This document shows, one piece after another, positions 7,450 to 14,997 of a stretch of DNA of 16,062 nt (its first letter is position 1; each line of letters begins with the position of its first letter). The translations under genes were made by a program, and so were the position numbers. This DNA comes from JAILZP01 sp037444185 (lineage in GTDB: Bacteria > Bacillota > Desulfotomaculia > Desulfotomaculales > Desulfocucumaceae): positions 1-16,062 of the forward strand of contig JBBIMW010000045.1 in NCBI GenBank assembly GCA_037444185.1. The letters are read 5' to 3'. Under the pieces are notes generated by a model. That model ran no database searches. It was not told the DNA's origin and saw nothing but the letters and a program-made list of their open reading frames with translations.

Positions 7450-7482
7450 GGAAGCAACCTCCGTTCAAATTAAACCGGTATC

Positions 7483-7827
7483 TCAGTCACCGATAAGGGA
7501 TTGCACCAACTTTTGCTTTTGGCACTTTCCGCTGGGCGTCTTGGGAATTTCTGGCACGAAGTGGTAGCGGTGAGGGAGTTCGTCGGCGGACAGGTGACCG
7601 GAATTTTCCACAAAATGCTTTATCAGCTGGGGGGTCAAGCCCGAATCGGACGGCACAATAAAGGTCGCCAGGATGAATTTGCCGTCCAGTCCCGGCAGAA
7701 ACACGGCGGCCACCTCGGCCACCCCGGGGTGGCGGTAAATGGCGTCTTCAACCTTGCGGATCAGAAACTGTCCCGAACCGGTAGCCTCGTCGGGAATGTA
7801 GCCCAGGGTAGCATCCCTTTCATCCAT
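7483..7827 (-). CDS. Free-standing AMP-binding enzyme C-terminal domain protein
   Basis: A 114-residue protein consisting almost wholly of the C-terminal mobile subdomain of ANL adenylating enzymes (AMP-binding_C). Residues 23-54 (IRKVEDAIYRHPGVAEVAAV and on) match the start of that subdomain. IPKTPSGKCQKQKL (94-107) carries Lys101, equivalent to the lysine used for adenylate formation. The large N-terminal domain with the YTSGTTG loop is absent, and so is the DRxKD hinge. This is not a decayed full-length gene in place: 24 bp upstream lies the stop codon of the intact thiolase, and an ideal AGGAGG (7837-7842) stands 9 bases before the ATG. It may complement an N-terminal adenylation domain in trans or act as a regulatory or binding protein; function is unknown. 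Confidence 0.82.
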   Translation of the reverse strand: MDERDATLGYIPDEATGSGQFLIRKVEDAIYRHPGVAEVAAVFLPGLDGKFILATFIVPSDSGLTPQLIKHFVENSGHLSADELPHRYHFVPEIPKTPSGKCQKQKLVQSLIGD

Positions 7828-7851
7828 TGCTTCCCACCTCCTTAAAGCAGA

Positions 7852-9036
7852 TTACCTTGCATTTCGCTCAAAAACCATGGCCATCCCCATGCCTCCGCCC
7901 ACGCACATGGAGGCCAATCCCCAGCGCAGGTTGCGCCTCTTCATTTCATACAGCAGGGAAACGGAGATCCTGGTCCCGGTGCACCCCACCGGATGCCCCA
8001 GGCCCACGCCGCTGCCGTTGACGTTGGTGATTTCGCGGTTCAGGTCCAGTAGTTTTTCGCAGGCCAGATACTGGGCCGCGAAGGCCTCGTTGAGCTCAAT
8101 CAGCTCCATGTCGGCCAAGGTTTTTCCAGCTCTTTTCAATGCCTTCCTGATGGCCGGTACCGGCCCGTAGCCCATCAGTTCCGGCTCCACCCCGGCCCTG
8201 GCGAAACTGACTATCCGTCCCAGGGGCTTGATCCCCATTTCCCTTGCCCTGGCGGCCGTCATCAGAACCACCGCCGCGGCGCCGTCGTTCAAACCGGAGG
8301 AATTTCCCGCAGTTACCGTTCCGTTTTTGCGGAAGGCTGGGGAAAGTTTGGACAGCTTTTCCATGGAAATGTCCCGCCTGGGGTGTTCGTCGGTGTCCAC
8401 CATAAGCGGGTCTCCCTTGCGCTTGGGCACCGGTATGGAAACCGTTTCTTCCTTGAACCTGCCTTCATCTATAGCCCTGATGGCATTCTGGTGGCTGCGC
8501 AGGGCGATTATGTCCTGCTCCTCCCGGGTGATGCCGTATTTGTCCGCCAGCCGCTCCGCCGTTTCTCCCATCATTATCCGGTGAATGGGGTCGGTGAGCA
8601 TTTCCCACAGCGAATCCGTCATCTGCCCGTGCTGCAGCCGCTGTCCCCAGCGCGCGCCCTTCAGGGTGTAGGGAACGCTGCTCATGGCTTCGGCTCCGCC
8701 GGCGATGACAATATCGGAGTCACCGGTGGCGATCTGCTGGAACCCTGATATAATAGCCTGCATTCCAGACGAGCACTGACGCTGTATGGTCATGCCGGTG
8801 ACCTCTTTGGGCAGTCCCGCCAGCAGCGCGGCGGTGCGCCCGAGGTTGGGCTCGGCGGTATGATGGGCGCAGCACCCGATAATTACGTCGTCAATTTGCG
8901 TTCCTTCAATGCCGGCACGGGATATGACCTCCTTCATCACCGGAACCAGCATCTGATTGCAAAGGAGGTCTTTGAACGCACCTCCAAAATCTCCGATGGG
9001 ACTCCTGGCCCCCGCAGCAATGACAATGTCATCCAT
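7852..9036 (-). CDS. Acetyl-CoA acyltransferase (thiolase)
   Basis: A 394-residue thiolase of the degradative/biosynthetic family (FadA/AtoB type), which cleaves 3-ketoacyl-CoA to acetyl-CoA or condenses two acyl-CoAs. Catalytic residues are present: nucleophile Cys88 in QRQCSSGMQA, NEAF (316-319), His348 in GLGHPVGCTG, and Cys378 in CVGGGMG. The usual NGGAIALGHP motif reads NGSGVGLGHP here, a variant near the active site. The ribosome binding site AGGGGAG lies 7 bases before the ATG. It starts the run thiolase, AMP-C protein, acyl-CoA dehydrogenase. Its place behind the ligase gene suggests beta-oxidation, but a role in ketogenesis or butyrate-type metabolism cannot be excluded. Confidence 0.94.
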   Translation of the reverse strand: MDDIVIAAGARSPIGDFGGAFKDLLCNQMLVPVMKEVISRAGIEGTQIDDVIIGCCAHHTAEPNLGRTAALLAGLPKEVTGMTIQRQCSSGMQAIISGFQQIATGDSDIVIAGGAEAMSSVPYTLKGARWGQRLQHGQMTDSLWEMLTDPIHRIMMGETAERLADKYGITREEQDIIALRSHQNAIRAIDEGRFKEETVSIPVPKRKGDPLMVDTDEHPRRDISMEKLSKLSPAFRKNGTVTAGNSSGLNDGAAAVVLMTAARAREMGIKPLGRIVSFARAGVEPELMGYGPVPAIRKALKRAGKTLADMELIELNEAFAAQYLACEKLLDLNREITNVNGSGVGLGHPVGCTGTRISVSLLYEMKRRNLRWGLASMCVGGGMGMAMVFERNAR

Positions 9037-9149
9037 AAATGCTCTCCCCTTTGAAGCAATTCCGCAAAATAATAAACCCTTTACTTCAAATTCTGTATCT
9101 TATGAAAAAGTCCTCTAAAAATCTGTGGGGAGACCGGTTTATTTGTCCC

Positions 9150-9174
9150 GCAAAAACACCGGCGCGCCGGGGCC
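9150..9174 (-). terminator. Probable terminator after the acyl-CoA ligase gene
   Basis: Read on the minus strand, CCCCGG-CGCG-CCGGTG (one mismatch in the stem; 9157-9172) is followed by five T residues (9152-9156). It stands just downstream of the ligase stop codon (9180-9182). It would separate ligase transcription from the thiolase operon, which then needs its own promoter in 9037-9150; I found no clear one. Confidence 0.5.
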
Positions 9175-9179
9175 TTGCC

Positions 9180-10784
9180 CTACAAGTATCTTTGCCGCAG
9201 CTCTTTTTTGTTGAATTTACCCACGCTGGTTTTTGGAATCTCATCTATAAAAATTACCTTGTCGGGCAACATCCATTTGGCCACCTTGCCCTCCAGGAAC
9301 TTTACAATGTCCTCTTCCCGGAGAAATTCTTTCTGACCGGGCTTGGGCACCACACAAGCCATCGGCCGCTCATCCCATTTTTCGTGGGGCATGGCGATAA
9401 CCGCGGCTTCGGCCACCCCGGGGTGCGACATGATGGTGTTTTCCAGGTCCACCGAGGATATCCACTCGCCTCCGCTCTTAATCAAATCTTTGGTGCGGTC
9501 GCAAATGGCAATGTATCCTTCCTCGTCTATGGTGGCTATGTCATTGGTGTGCAGCCAGCCATCCTTCATGCACTCGGCGCTCTTTTGCGGATTATTGTAA
9601 TATTCGCCCGCAATCCAGGGCCCCCTGATAATCAATTCCCCCATGGTTTTGCCGTCGTGGGGCAGTATTTCGTTGTTTTCCCCGATTATCCTTACTTCCA
9701 GGCCCGGCGCCACCACACCCTGCTTAATCCTTGCCGCGTACTGTTTTTCAACGGGCCAATGATTCATATAGGACTTGGTTCTGGAAAGAGTTACCAGGGG
9801 AGTGGTTTCTGTCATGCCGTATGCGTGAATAATAGGGATTCCCAGTTTTTCATCAAAGGCCTTCATCAGGGACAGAGGCACCGCCGATCCGCCGCAGATA
9901 AAACTCTTAACACTGCTGAAGTCATATGTGTTTTTTTCCAAAGCCTGCAAAATGCCCATCCATATCGTCGGAACGCCTGCGGCTATGGTTACCTTCTCGT
10001 CTTGAATCATCTGGCAGAGAACTCCGGGATCGGGACGGGAGCCGGGAAAAACCTGCCCCGCCCCGGTCCAGGTGGCGGTAAAGGGCATTCCCCAGGCGTT
10101 GGCGTGAAACATGGGCACCACCGCCATGACGGTGTCACCTTCGCATATCCCCATCATATCGACGGATAGACAGGCAAGGGAGTGCAGGAAAATGGCCCGG
10201 TGGGTATAGACCACACCCTTGGGATCGCCGGTGGTGGCGGTGGTGTAGCACATGGCGGCGGGGGACCATTCGTCCAGATCCTCCGGGAATTCATAGCGGG
10301 AGGAGGCTTTGGCCAGCAGTTCCTCGTAAGAATGGGCCGGGCTTAAGGATGTTTGCGGTGGTTCCGCGGTATCCGACATTACTACAAAGTGCCGGACAGT
10401 GCCTATTTTGTCCTTTATAGCCTCCAGGAGGGGCAGCAGGTCCTGATCCACGAAAACCACTGAGTCCTCAGCATGGTTTATAATGTATACCAGCTGATCC
10501 TGGAAAAGCCTCAGATTAAGGGTGTGAAGCACCGCGCCCGTACAGGGGATGGCGAAATAGAGTTCCAGATGCCGGTGCGTGTTCCAGGCCAGGGTGGCCA
10601 CCCTGTCACCCCGTTTTATGCCGAGGTCTTGGAGAACATTGGCAAGTTTGCAAACACGGTGGTAAAACTGGCCGTAGTCGTATCTGAAAATACCCGAATG
10701 ATCCCTGCTTGCCAATTCCTTCCGGGAATACAGCATTTTCGCCCGCTCCAGTATGCTTTTTGTTGTCAGGGGATAATTCATCAT
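9180..10784 (-). CDS. Fatty-acyl-CoA synthetase (AMP-forming), medium/long-chain type
   Basis: A 534-residue ANL-family ligase that activates a carboxylic acid to its acyl-CoA via an acyl-adenylate. Motifs in order: phosphate loop YTTATTGDPKGV (180-191; the usual SGTTG is ATTG here), AYGMTETTP (321-329), GELIIRGPWIAGEYY, WLHTNDIATIDEEGY, the hinge DRTKDLIKSGGEWIS, and PKTSVGKFNKKEL with Lys523, the adenylation lysine. The sequence resembles the AlkK/FadD3-like group, suggesting medium- or long-chain fatty acids, but the substrate is not certain. The start is the first of two consecutive ATG codons, with AGAGGA about 8 bases upstream. It lies 83 bp downstream of the regulator gene on the same strand and is probably its target. 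Confidence 0.93.
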   Translation of the reverse strand: MMNYPLTTKSILERAKMLYSRKELASRDHSGIFRYDYGQFYHRVCKLANVLQDLGIKRGDRVATLAWNTHRHLELYFAIPCTGAVLHTLNLRLFQDQLVYIINHAEDSVVFVDQDLLPLLEAIKDKIGTVRHFVVMSDTAEPPQTSLSPAHSYEELLAKASSRYEFPEDLDEWSPAAMCYTTATTGDPKGVVYTHRAIFLHSLACLSVDMMGICEGDTVMAVVPMFHANAWGMPFTATWTGAGQVFPGSRPDPGVLCQMIQDEKVTIAAGVPTIWMGILQALEKNTYDFSSVKSFICGGSAVPLSLMKAFDEKLGIPIIHAYGMTETTPLVTLSRTKSYMNHWPVEKQYAARIKQGVVAPGLEVRIIGENNEILPHDGKTMGELIIRGPWIAGEYYNNPQKSAECMKDGWLHTNDIATIDEEGYIAICDRTKDLIKSGGEWISSVDLENTIMSHPGVAEAAVIAMPHEKWDERPMACVVPKPGQKEFLREEDIVKFLEGKVAKWMLPDKVIFIDEIPKTSVGKFNKKELRQRYL

Positions 10785-10867
10785 AATGGTGTCCTCTCCC
10801 TTTCACTATTTTTGTGTTTTTCCGGAAACCAGGATTTAAAAGCCAGTTGTTTGACTGATGAAAAAGT

Positions 10868-12601
10868 TTAATCTCTCAGTTTTTTGATCTGCAGTATCAA
10901 CTGGAATTCAAAACGGTTCCTGTTGCTTTTAAGACTTCGTCCGGTAAGTTCCTCCACCCGGGCCAGCCGGTACCGGACAGTGTTGACGTGGGTGTGCATC
11001 ACCCGCGCCGCCGCCGCAATGTTGCCACCTGCTTCCAGGAATGCCTCCAGTGTTTCCACCAACTGGGAGCCATGCTTTTTGTCGTGTTCCACCAGCCGGT
11101 TGATCAACCGGTTGCCAAAGTTTTTCGATGCCGCTGAATGACCGGTTTCGTACAGCAGAAGATTTGCCCCCAGATCCCTGCAATAAGTTACCTGGCCGTA
11201 TCCGTTGAGTTTGCGCCCTATTTCCACAGTCTGTCTTGCCTCCCTGAAGGCTTCCGCGTAGTGGGCCGGTTCTTCGCACACCATTTCACCAATACCGATG
11301 GAGAAAGTCATTCCTCCGGCGTAACGCCGCAGCACCTGCCTGATTGTATGCGGTAATTCCTTAGGCATTTTCACCACGGATTCTCCGGCCGGCTGTTTTA
11401 TCAAAACCGTCATCGAGCAGTCCCCCAGCACGCCAAGCCAGCATTCCTGGCGCAGGTTCTCCAGTTCGCGCCACAGAAAATCCCTGGCAATATGCATCTT
11501 CAGCCACAGGTTTTGTATTTTGTCATTGGAGGCGGGCACACTGTCGGGCACCGCCAGCGCCAGTGTCCAGCCGCAACGCAGGTCCAGGCCGATCCGCCCC
11601 GCCCTCATGTAGGCCTCGTCATCCTTCAACATGCCTCCTGCCAGGCGATCCAGGAAATCGCTGCTCAGCCGCTCAATCATTTCGGTCAACCGGTCCTCGC
11701 TGTTCAGTCCCACTGCCAGCACAAGGGCTGCCTGGTCCAGCAGAACCTCGTCAAAATGTTGCTCCTCACCGGCCAATACCAGCAAATAGCCCGCAGTCTT
11801 GCCCGAGGTTCCCAGCGGCCTTATCCAGACCGGGTTGGAAAAATGATTCTCCAAAGACGGCAAAATCCGCACCAAGCCATTTTGCAGGTTCAGCCGGCAC
11901 AGATATTTTATACTTTCCGCCCTCACTTCCATATTGCCGGAGGAAAAACTCACGCTGGCGCGGCAACGACCCCAGCGGTCCACCACCAGGAGGGGGGAGC
12001 CGAGGGCATGGGCCAGCACCTCCGCCACTGACTGCATATCGCCGCTGCCGGCCATTTTCTGCATCAGTGACAGCCACACCTGATGTCTCCGCTCCCGCAA
12101 ATGCCAATGCCTGGCCTGCTCGATAATGCCGCTCAGGCACTTTGCTATGGCAGTGAAACGGTTGACGTCCTGTTCTTCCCAGTCGCTGTCTATTTTGTTG
12201 CTGACGTGCCACACGCCGAATACATTGCCCCCATGTTCCAGTGGAACCGACAAAAGTTTTTTTACTCCGTACATCTCCGCGTACTTATGAATAACAACGG
12301 GATCCCGGGAACAATCATTGGTAAAAAACGGCTCCATGGTGTTGAATGTTTTCACCGCCACGCCGGTTCCGTTAACCGGGACCTTATATTGCGTGACAAT
12401 TTCCCTCGGTGAGCCCATGGCCGGATACTGAAGTGAAATCATCCGGCTGTCGGGCTCATAGAACATGACTCCGCTGCCTTCGGCCCCGACTGATTCCTTG
12501 GCGGCTTCTGTGGCGTAAAACAGGGTGTCTTCCAGTGGCGACTTCAGCCCGTCTTTGGAGTCCGGGGACTTTTTGTTTCTGACAAGGCCCTTGGGGAACA
12601 T
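10868..12601 (-). CDS. GAF domain and PucR/CdaR-type transcriptional regulator
   Basis: A 577-residue cytoplasmic regulator. Residues about 20-175 form a GAF-like sensor domain. About 320-475 match the GGDEF-like domain of CdaR/PucR regulators (SIGIGEMV, then an AEAFREARQTVEIGRKL helix). Residues 526-557 form the PucR C-terminal helix-turn-helix (GNIAAAARVMHTHVNTVRYR, then LARVEELTG). The ligand is unknown; the neighbouring acyl-CoA genes suggest a fatty or organic acid or its CoA ester. The start is the ATG at 12601, with an excellent AAGGAGGG (12609-12616) 7 bases upstream. A TTG at 12670 in the same frame has no ribosome binding site. Genes downstream on the same strand are the ligase (83 bp away) and the thiolase run. 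Confidence 0.88.
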   Translation of the reverse strand: MFPKGLVRNKKSPDSKDGLKSPLEDTLFYATEAAKESVGAEGSGVMFYEPDSRMISLQYPAMGSPREIVTQYKVPVNGTGVAVKTFNTMEPFFTNDCSRDPVVIHKYAEMYGVKKLLSVPLEHGGNVFGVWHVSNKIDSDWEEQDVNRFTAIAKCLSGIIEQARHWHLRERRHQVWLSLMQKMAGSGDMQSVAEVLAHALGSPLLVVDRWGRCRASVSFSSGNMEVRAESIKYLCRLNLQNGLVRILPSLENHFSNPVWIRPLGTSGKTAGYLLVLAGEEQHFDEVLLDQAALVLAVGLNSEDRLTEMIERLSSDFLDRLAGGMLKDDEAYMRAGRIGLDLRCGWTLALAVPDSVPASNDKIQNLWLKMHIARDFLWRELENLRQECWLGVLGDCSMTVLIKQPAGESVVKMPKELPHTIRQVLRRYAGGMTFSIGIGEMVCEEPAHYAEAFREARQTVEIGRKLNGYGQVTYCRDLGANLLLYETGHSAASKNFGNRLINRLVEHDKKHGSQLVETLEAFLEAGGNIAAAARVMHTHVNTVRYRLARVEELTGRSLKSNRNRFEFQLILQIKKLRD

Positions 12602-12677
12602 TGCGTTGCCCTCCTTGCACAGTGTTTTAACAGTATTTATAAGTGACAGAATTTGTTTTTTTAATTCCAAGTGAAAT

Positions 12678-12727
12678 GCAAAAAAGCGATTTATTCCGAA
12701 TTATAAATAAAATAAAAGCTTTTTCGC
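12678..12727. repeat. Imperfect inverted repeat around a possible regulator promoter
   Basis: GCAAAAAAGCG (12678-12688) and GCTTTTTCGC (12718-12727) are inverted copies matching at 9 of 10 positions. Between them is a minus-strand TATAAT (12700-12705) upstream of the regulator gene, without a clear -35. The arrangement could be an operator flanking a -10 region, possibly for autoregulation. It is only suggestive in such AT-rich DNA. Confidence 0.3.
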
Positions 12728-12802
12728 TATGGTTGTAGAATATAAAAAAAATCCATCACTTTACATGGAGATTGTATTCAGAACACAAAAAGAAATCATT
12801 TC

Positions 12803-12840
12803 GCGCCGGTAAAATCCTTGTCAATTGCCATGCGCCGGTA
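12803..12840. repeat. Pair of 9-bp direct repeats
   Basis: GCGCCGGTA occurs at 12803-12811 and again at 12832-12840, 29 bases start to start, near three helical turns. It lies between the regulator and lspA and could be a tandem protein-binding site, or chance. Confidence 0.35.
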
Positions 12841-12909
12841 TTCATACCCTTACTTTATACAAAAGGCGCCCTTTGCACAAGAAACAAAATGAAATGGCTT
12901 CAGGGTGAA

Positions 12910-12938
12910 TTGTGTAGACCCAGGCCGGGTGGTATGAT
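12910..12938 (+). promoter_or_regulatory. Sigma-A-like extended -10 promoter for lspA-rluD
   Basis: TTGTGT (12910-12915), a 17-base spacer, and TATGAT (12933-12938) preceded by TGG, which gives an extended -10 element. Transcription would begin near 12945, leaving a leader of about 70 bases before lspA. Confidence 0.55.
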
Positions 12939-13016
12939 TATAATTGCCGCTGCGTCCGGGGACGGGTTTAAAATTGGCGGTGTACAACAATACTGGTGTT
13001 ACGGAGGTATTGACAG

Positions 13017-13454
13017 TTGTTTTTTGTCATTTCATTGGGTGTTTTCATTCTGGACCAGGTTACTAAAATGCTGATCATGGCCACTATGTTTTTGGGCCAG
13101 TCCATACCGGTGATTGAAAACATTTTCCACATCACCTACATACACAACCCGGGGGCGGCCTTCGGCCTTCTGGCCCACCGCACGTCCTTCTTCATAGCGG
13201 TCAGTCTTCTCTCAGTGGCGGGGGCGGTGATATACCACTGGAAAAGCGGCGTCAGGCGGGGGATGTTGCCCGGTTCCCTGGGGCTGATTACGGGCGGGGC
13301 GCTGGGCAATCTGGTGGACAGGATACGTTTCGGGGAAGTGGTGGATTTTTTTGATTTCAGAATCTGGCCGATTTTTAACGTGGCCGACACGGCCATAGTG
13401 TTGGGGGCCGTCTTGCTGGCTCTGATATTGCTCAGGCCGGAAGTAAAGCCCTGA
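13017..13454 (+). CDS. lspA: Lipoprotein signal peptidase (signal peptidase II)
   Basis: A 145-residue polytopic membrane aspartic protease that removes signal peptides from prolipoproteins after diacylglyceryl transfer. Four membrane segments are evident. Family motifs are LDQVTK (12-17), NPGAAFG (44-50), GGALGNLVDRIRFGEVVDF (93-111) and FNVADTAI (120-127). The catalytic aspartates are Asp101 and Asp124. The start is a TTG at 13017 with GGAGG at 13003-13007, 9 bases upstream; no better in-frame start lies nearby and the length fits the family. It is followed 15 bp later by rluD, the usual lspA-rluD (ylyB) order of Firmicutes; the pyrR gene that often follows is absent. Confidence 0.94.
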   Translation: MFFVISLGVFILDQVTKMLIMATMFLGQSIPVIENIFHITYIHNPGAAFGLLAHRTSFFIAVSLLSVAGAVIYHWKSGVRRGMLPGSLGLITGGALGNLVDRIRFGEVVDFFDFRIWPIFNVADTAIVLGAVLLALILLRPEVKP

Positions 13455-13469
13455 CGGGGGTGTTTTGCG

Positions 13470-14396
13470 GTGTACCGGATATATTGTTTTGATGCCGGAG
13501 AAGGGGATGCGGGGCGGAGGCTGGATGTTTATCTGGCGGGGGAAAACACCGAATTGAGCAGATCCCATATACAAAAACTGGTGGCCGGCGGTTTGGTGGA
13601 GGTGAACGGCCTGCCGGCAAGGGCCGGCTACCGGATAAAACCCGGTGATAGCCTGGTTATGAGAGTCCCACCCCCGGCGGAGCTGCCGGCGGGACCCGAG
13701 CCGATTCCACTGGAAATCTGTTATGAGGACGCCGACGTATTGGTGGTGAACAAGCCCAGGGGAATGGTGGTTCATCCCGCCGGCGGGAATTATTCCGGGA
13801 CCCTGGTGAATGCCCTGCTGCATCACTGCCGGGATCTTTCGGGGATTAACGGTGTTATGCGGCCGGGCATAGTGCACCGGCTGGACAAGGACACTTCGGG
13901 CCTTTTGGTGGTGGCCAAGAACGATTCATCCCACCTGGATCTGGCCCGGCAGCTCAGTGAAAGGAAGGTGGACCGGCGTTATCTGGCCCTGGTGCACGGC
14001 ACGGTTAAAAACCGCCTGGGGGTGGTGGACGCTCCCATCGGCAGGCATCCCCGGGACAGGCAGCGGATGGCGGTGCCGGCCGCAGGGGGGAAGCCGGCGG
14101 TCACCCGCTACCGGGTGCTGGACTGCCGCCACGGCATGACGTACCTGGAACTGCGCCTGGAAACAGGGCGCACTCACCAGATCAGGGTGCACATGGCCTG
14201 GCTGGGCCACCCGGTGGTGGGGGACGCGAAATACGGCCCGGAAAATAATCCTTTCGGGCTGGAAGGGCAGTTTTTGCACGCCGGAATGCTGGGTTTTACA
14301 CATCCCCGCACCGGTGAGAAGCTGGTCTTCGAGGTTTCGCTGCCGCCGGAGCTGCAGAGGATTCTCGACAGATTATCCGTTCCGACCGGAAAATAG
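13470..14396 (+). CDS. rluD: RluD-family 23S rRNA pseudouridine synthase
   Basis: A 308-residue RluA/RluD-family pseudouridine synthase. An S4 RNA-binding domain occupies about residues 14-75 (GRRLDVYLA, LSRSHIQKLVAGGLVEVNG). The catalytic domain carries VNKPRGMVVHPA (93-104), the signature GIVHRLDKDTSGLLVVAK (133-150) with catalytic Asp139, and ETGRTHQIRVHMAWLGHPVVGD. It corresponds to Bacillus YlyB, probably modifying large-subunit rRNA; the exact uridines are not known from sequence. The start is GTG at 13470, with a GGGGGTG site just after the lspA stop. It is cotranscribed with lspA. No terminator follows within the 22 bp before the convergent DUF441 gene. Confidence 0.93.
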   Translation: MYRIYCFDAGEGDAGRRLDVYLAGENTELSRSHIQKLVAGGLVEVNGLPARAGYRIKPGDSLVMRVPPPAELPAGPEPIPLEICYEDADVLVVNKPRGMVVHPAGGNYSGTLVNALLHHCRDLSGINGVMRPGIVHRLDKDTSGLLVVAKNDSSHLDLARQLSERKVDRRYLALVHGTVKNRLGVVDAPIGRHPRDRQRMAVPAAGGKPAVTRYRVLDCRHGMTYLELRLETGRTHQIRVHMAWLGHPVVGDAKYGPENNPFGLEGQFLHAGMLGFTHPRTGEKLVFEVSLPPELQRILDRLSVPTGK

Positions 14397-14418
14397 CCCA
14401 TTCTATATTCCTCATTTT

Positions 14419-14907
14419 TCAATGCTTTTGCCTCTGAAGCACTTCAAGGTACAGTGCCGTTATTCCCGCCGCCATCAGCGGTCCCACCGGAACTCCGTGG
14501 AAAAATACAATGCCGAAAATAGATCCGATGACCAGGCTGAAGATGATTTCCGGCTTGACGGCCAGCAGCTTCAGTCCTTCACTGTTCATGTGGGTGGCGA
14601 TGATCCCTCCAATCACCGCCGCTATTCCCGGCAGTGAGGTCAGGTTGTGGGCCAGGTCTTTTTCAGTAATGGCGCCCTGGGCTATGGGGACCAGTATCGA
14701 GAGCAGGAGGAAAAGAAGTCCCACTTCAAGGCCCCGCCTTTCTATTATGGGAAAGATGAAGTGGAGGTTGGAAAACTTCAATATTAGAAGGGCGCAGGCG
14801 GCAATGGCGATAAGGTTTGACCTGGCCACAATGCCCACCAGCAGCAAGGCCACCAGTATGGTTACCCCGGCATAGGCAGTCCTCCTGTTATCCTGGATTC
14901 TGACCAC
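14419..14907 (-). CDS. DUF441/UPF0756 family membrane protein
   Basis: A 162-residue hydrophobic protein of the DUF441 (UPF0756; YtwI/YeaL) family, function unknown. It shows about five membrane segments with family features: a LLVGIVARSNLIAIAACALLILK first pair, LPGIAAVIGGIIATHMNSEGLKLL in the middle, and IIFSLVIGSIFGIVFFHGVPVGPLMAAGI at the end. The start is uncertain. The GTG at 14907 gives a length close to the family (about 150) but has only a poor GGCTGGA site, part of which lies in the arm of a hairpin (14916-14935). It sits downstream of comA on the same strand, 90 bp away, and converges with rluD. Confidence 0.85.
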   Translation of the reverse strand: MVRIQDNRRTAYAGVTILVALLLVGIVARSNLIAIAACALLILKFSNLHFIFPIIERRGLEVGLLFLLLSILVPIAQGAITEKDLAHNLTSLPGIAAVIGGIIATHMNSEGLKLLAVKPEIIFSLVIGSIFGIVFFHGVPVGPLMAAGITALYLEVLQRQKH

Positions 14908-14915
14908 TGGATTCC

Positions 14916-14940
14916 AGCCGCCCGCCGGGGCGGCTTTTTA
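14916..14940 (+). terminator. Plus-oriented intrinsic terminator upstream of the DUF441 start
   Basis: AGCCGCCC (14916-14923) and GGGCGGCT (14928-14935) form a perfect 8-bp GC-rich stem with a GCCG loop, followed by TTTTTA on the plus strand. The only plus-strand gene it could serve is rluD, which ends 520 bp earlier, with the minus-strand DUF441 gene in between. On the minus strand it would form in the DUF441 leader, next to the start codon, without a T-run. Confidence 0.65.
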
Positions 14941-14997
14941 TGAGACAATATATTCCGTTGTACTGGCAATTATTACCGGCTATGCCATGAATTGCAC

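Larger units (their letters stand above)
12602..13016. other. Intergenic region between divergent regulator and lspA
   Basis: A 415-bp region without a supported gene. The regulator side (12617-12780) is AT-rich and holds a TATAAT-like hexamer for the minus strand (12700-12705) flanked by an imperfect inverted repeat. The middle holds a 9-bp direct repeat (12803 and 12832). The lspA side carries a good sigma-A-like promoter at 12910-12938. A possible 100-codon frame at 12772-13074 overlaps lspA and shows no family resemblance. Confidence 0.6.

Noticed and set aside
9085..9120. CATAAGAT on the minus strand resembling a sigma-E/sigma-K -10 upstream of the thiolase gene
   Set aside because: No matching -35 element at the required distance.
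9039..10169. Plus-strand 376-codon open frame opposite the acyl-CoA ligase
   Set aside because: Entirely antisense to an intact ligase with all motifs; composition (His, Pro and Gly rich) is typical of a shadow frame in GC-rich DNA.
12602..12670. TTG start at 12670 giving a 600-residue regulator
   Set aside because: No Shine-Dalgarno before the TTG, whereas AAGGAGGG stands 7 bases before the ATG at 12601.
12772..13074. Possible 100-residue protein upstream of lspA
   Set aside because: Overlaps lspA in another frame, spans the lspA promoter, and its sequence shows no family features or consistent ribosome binding site.
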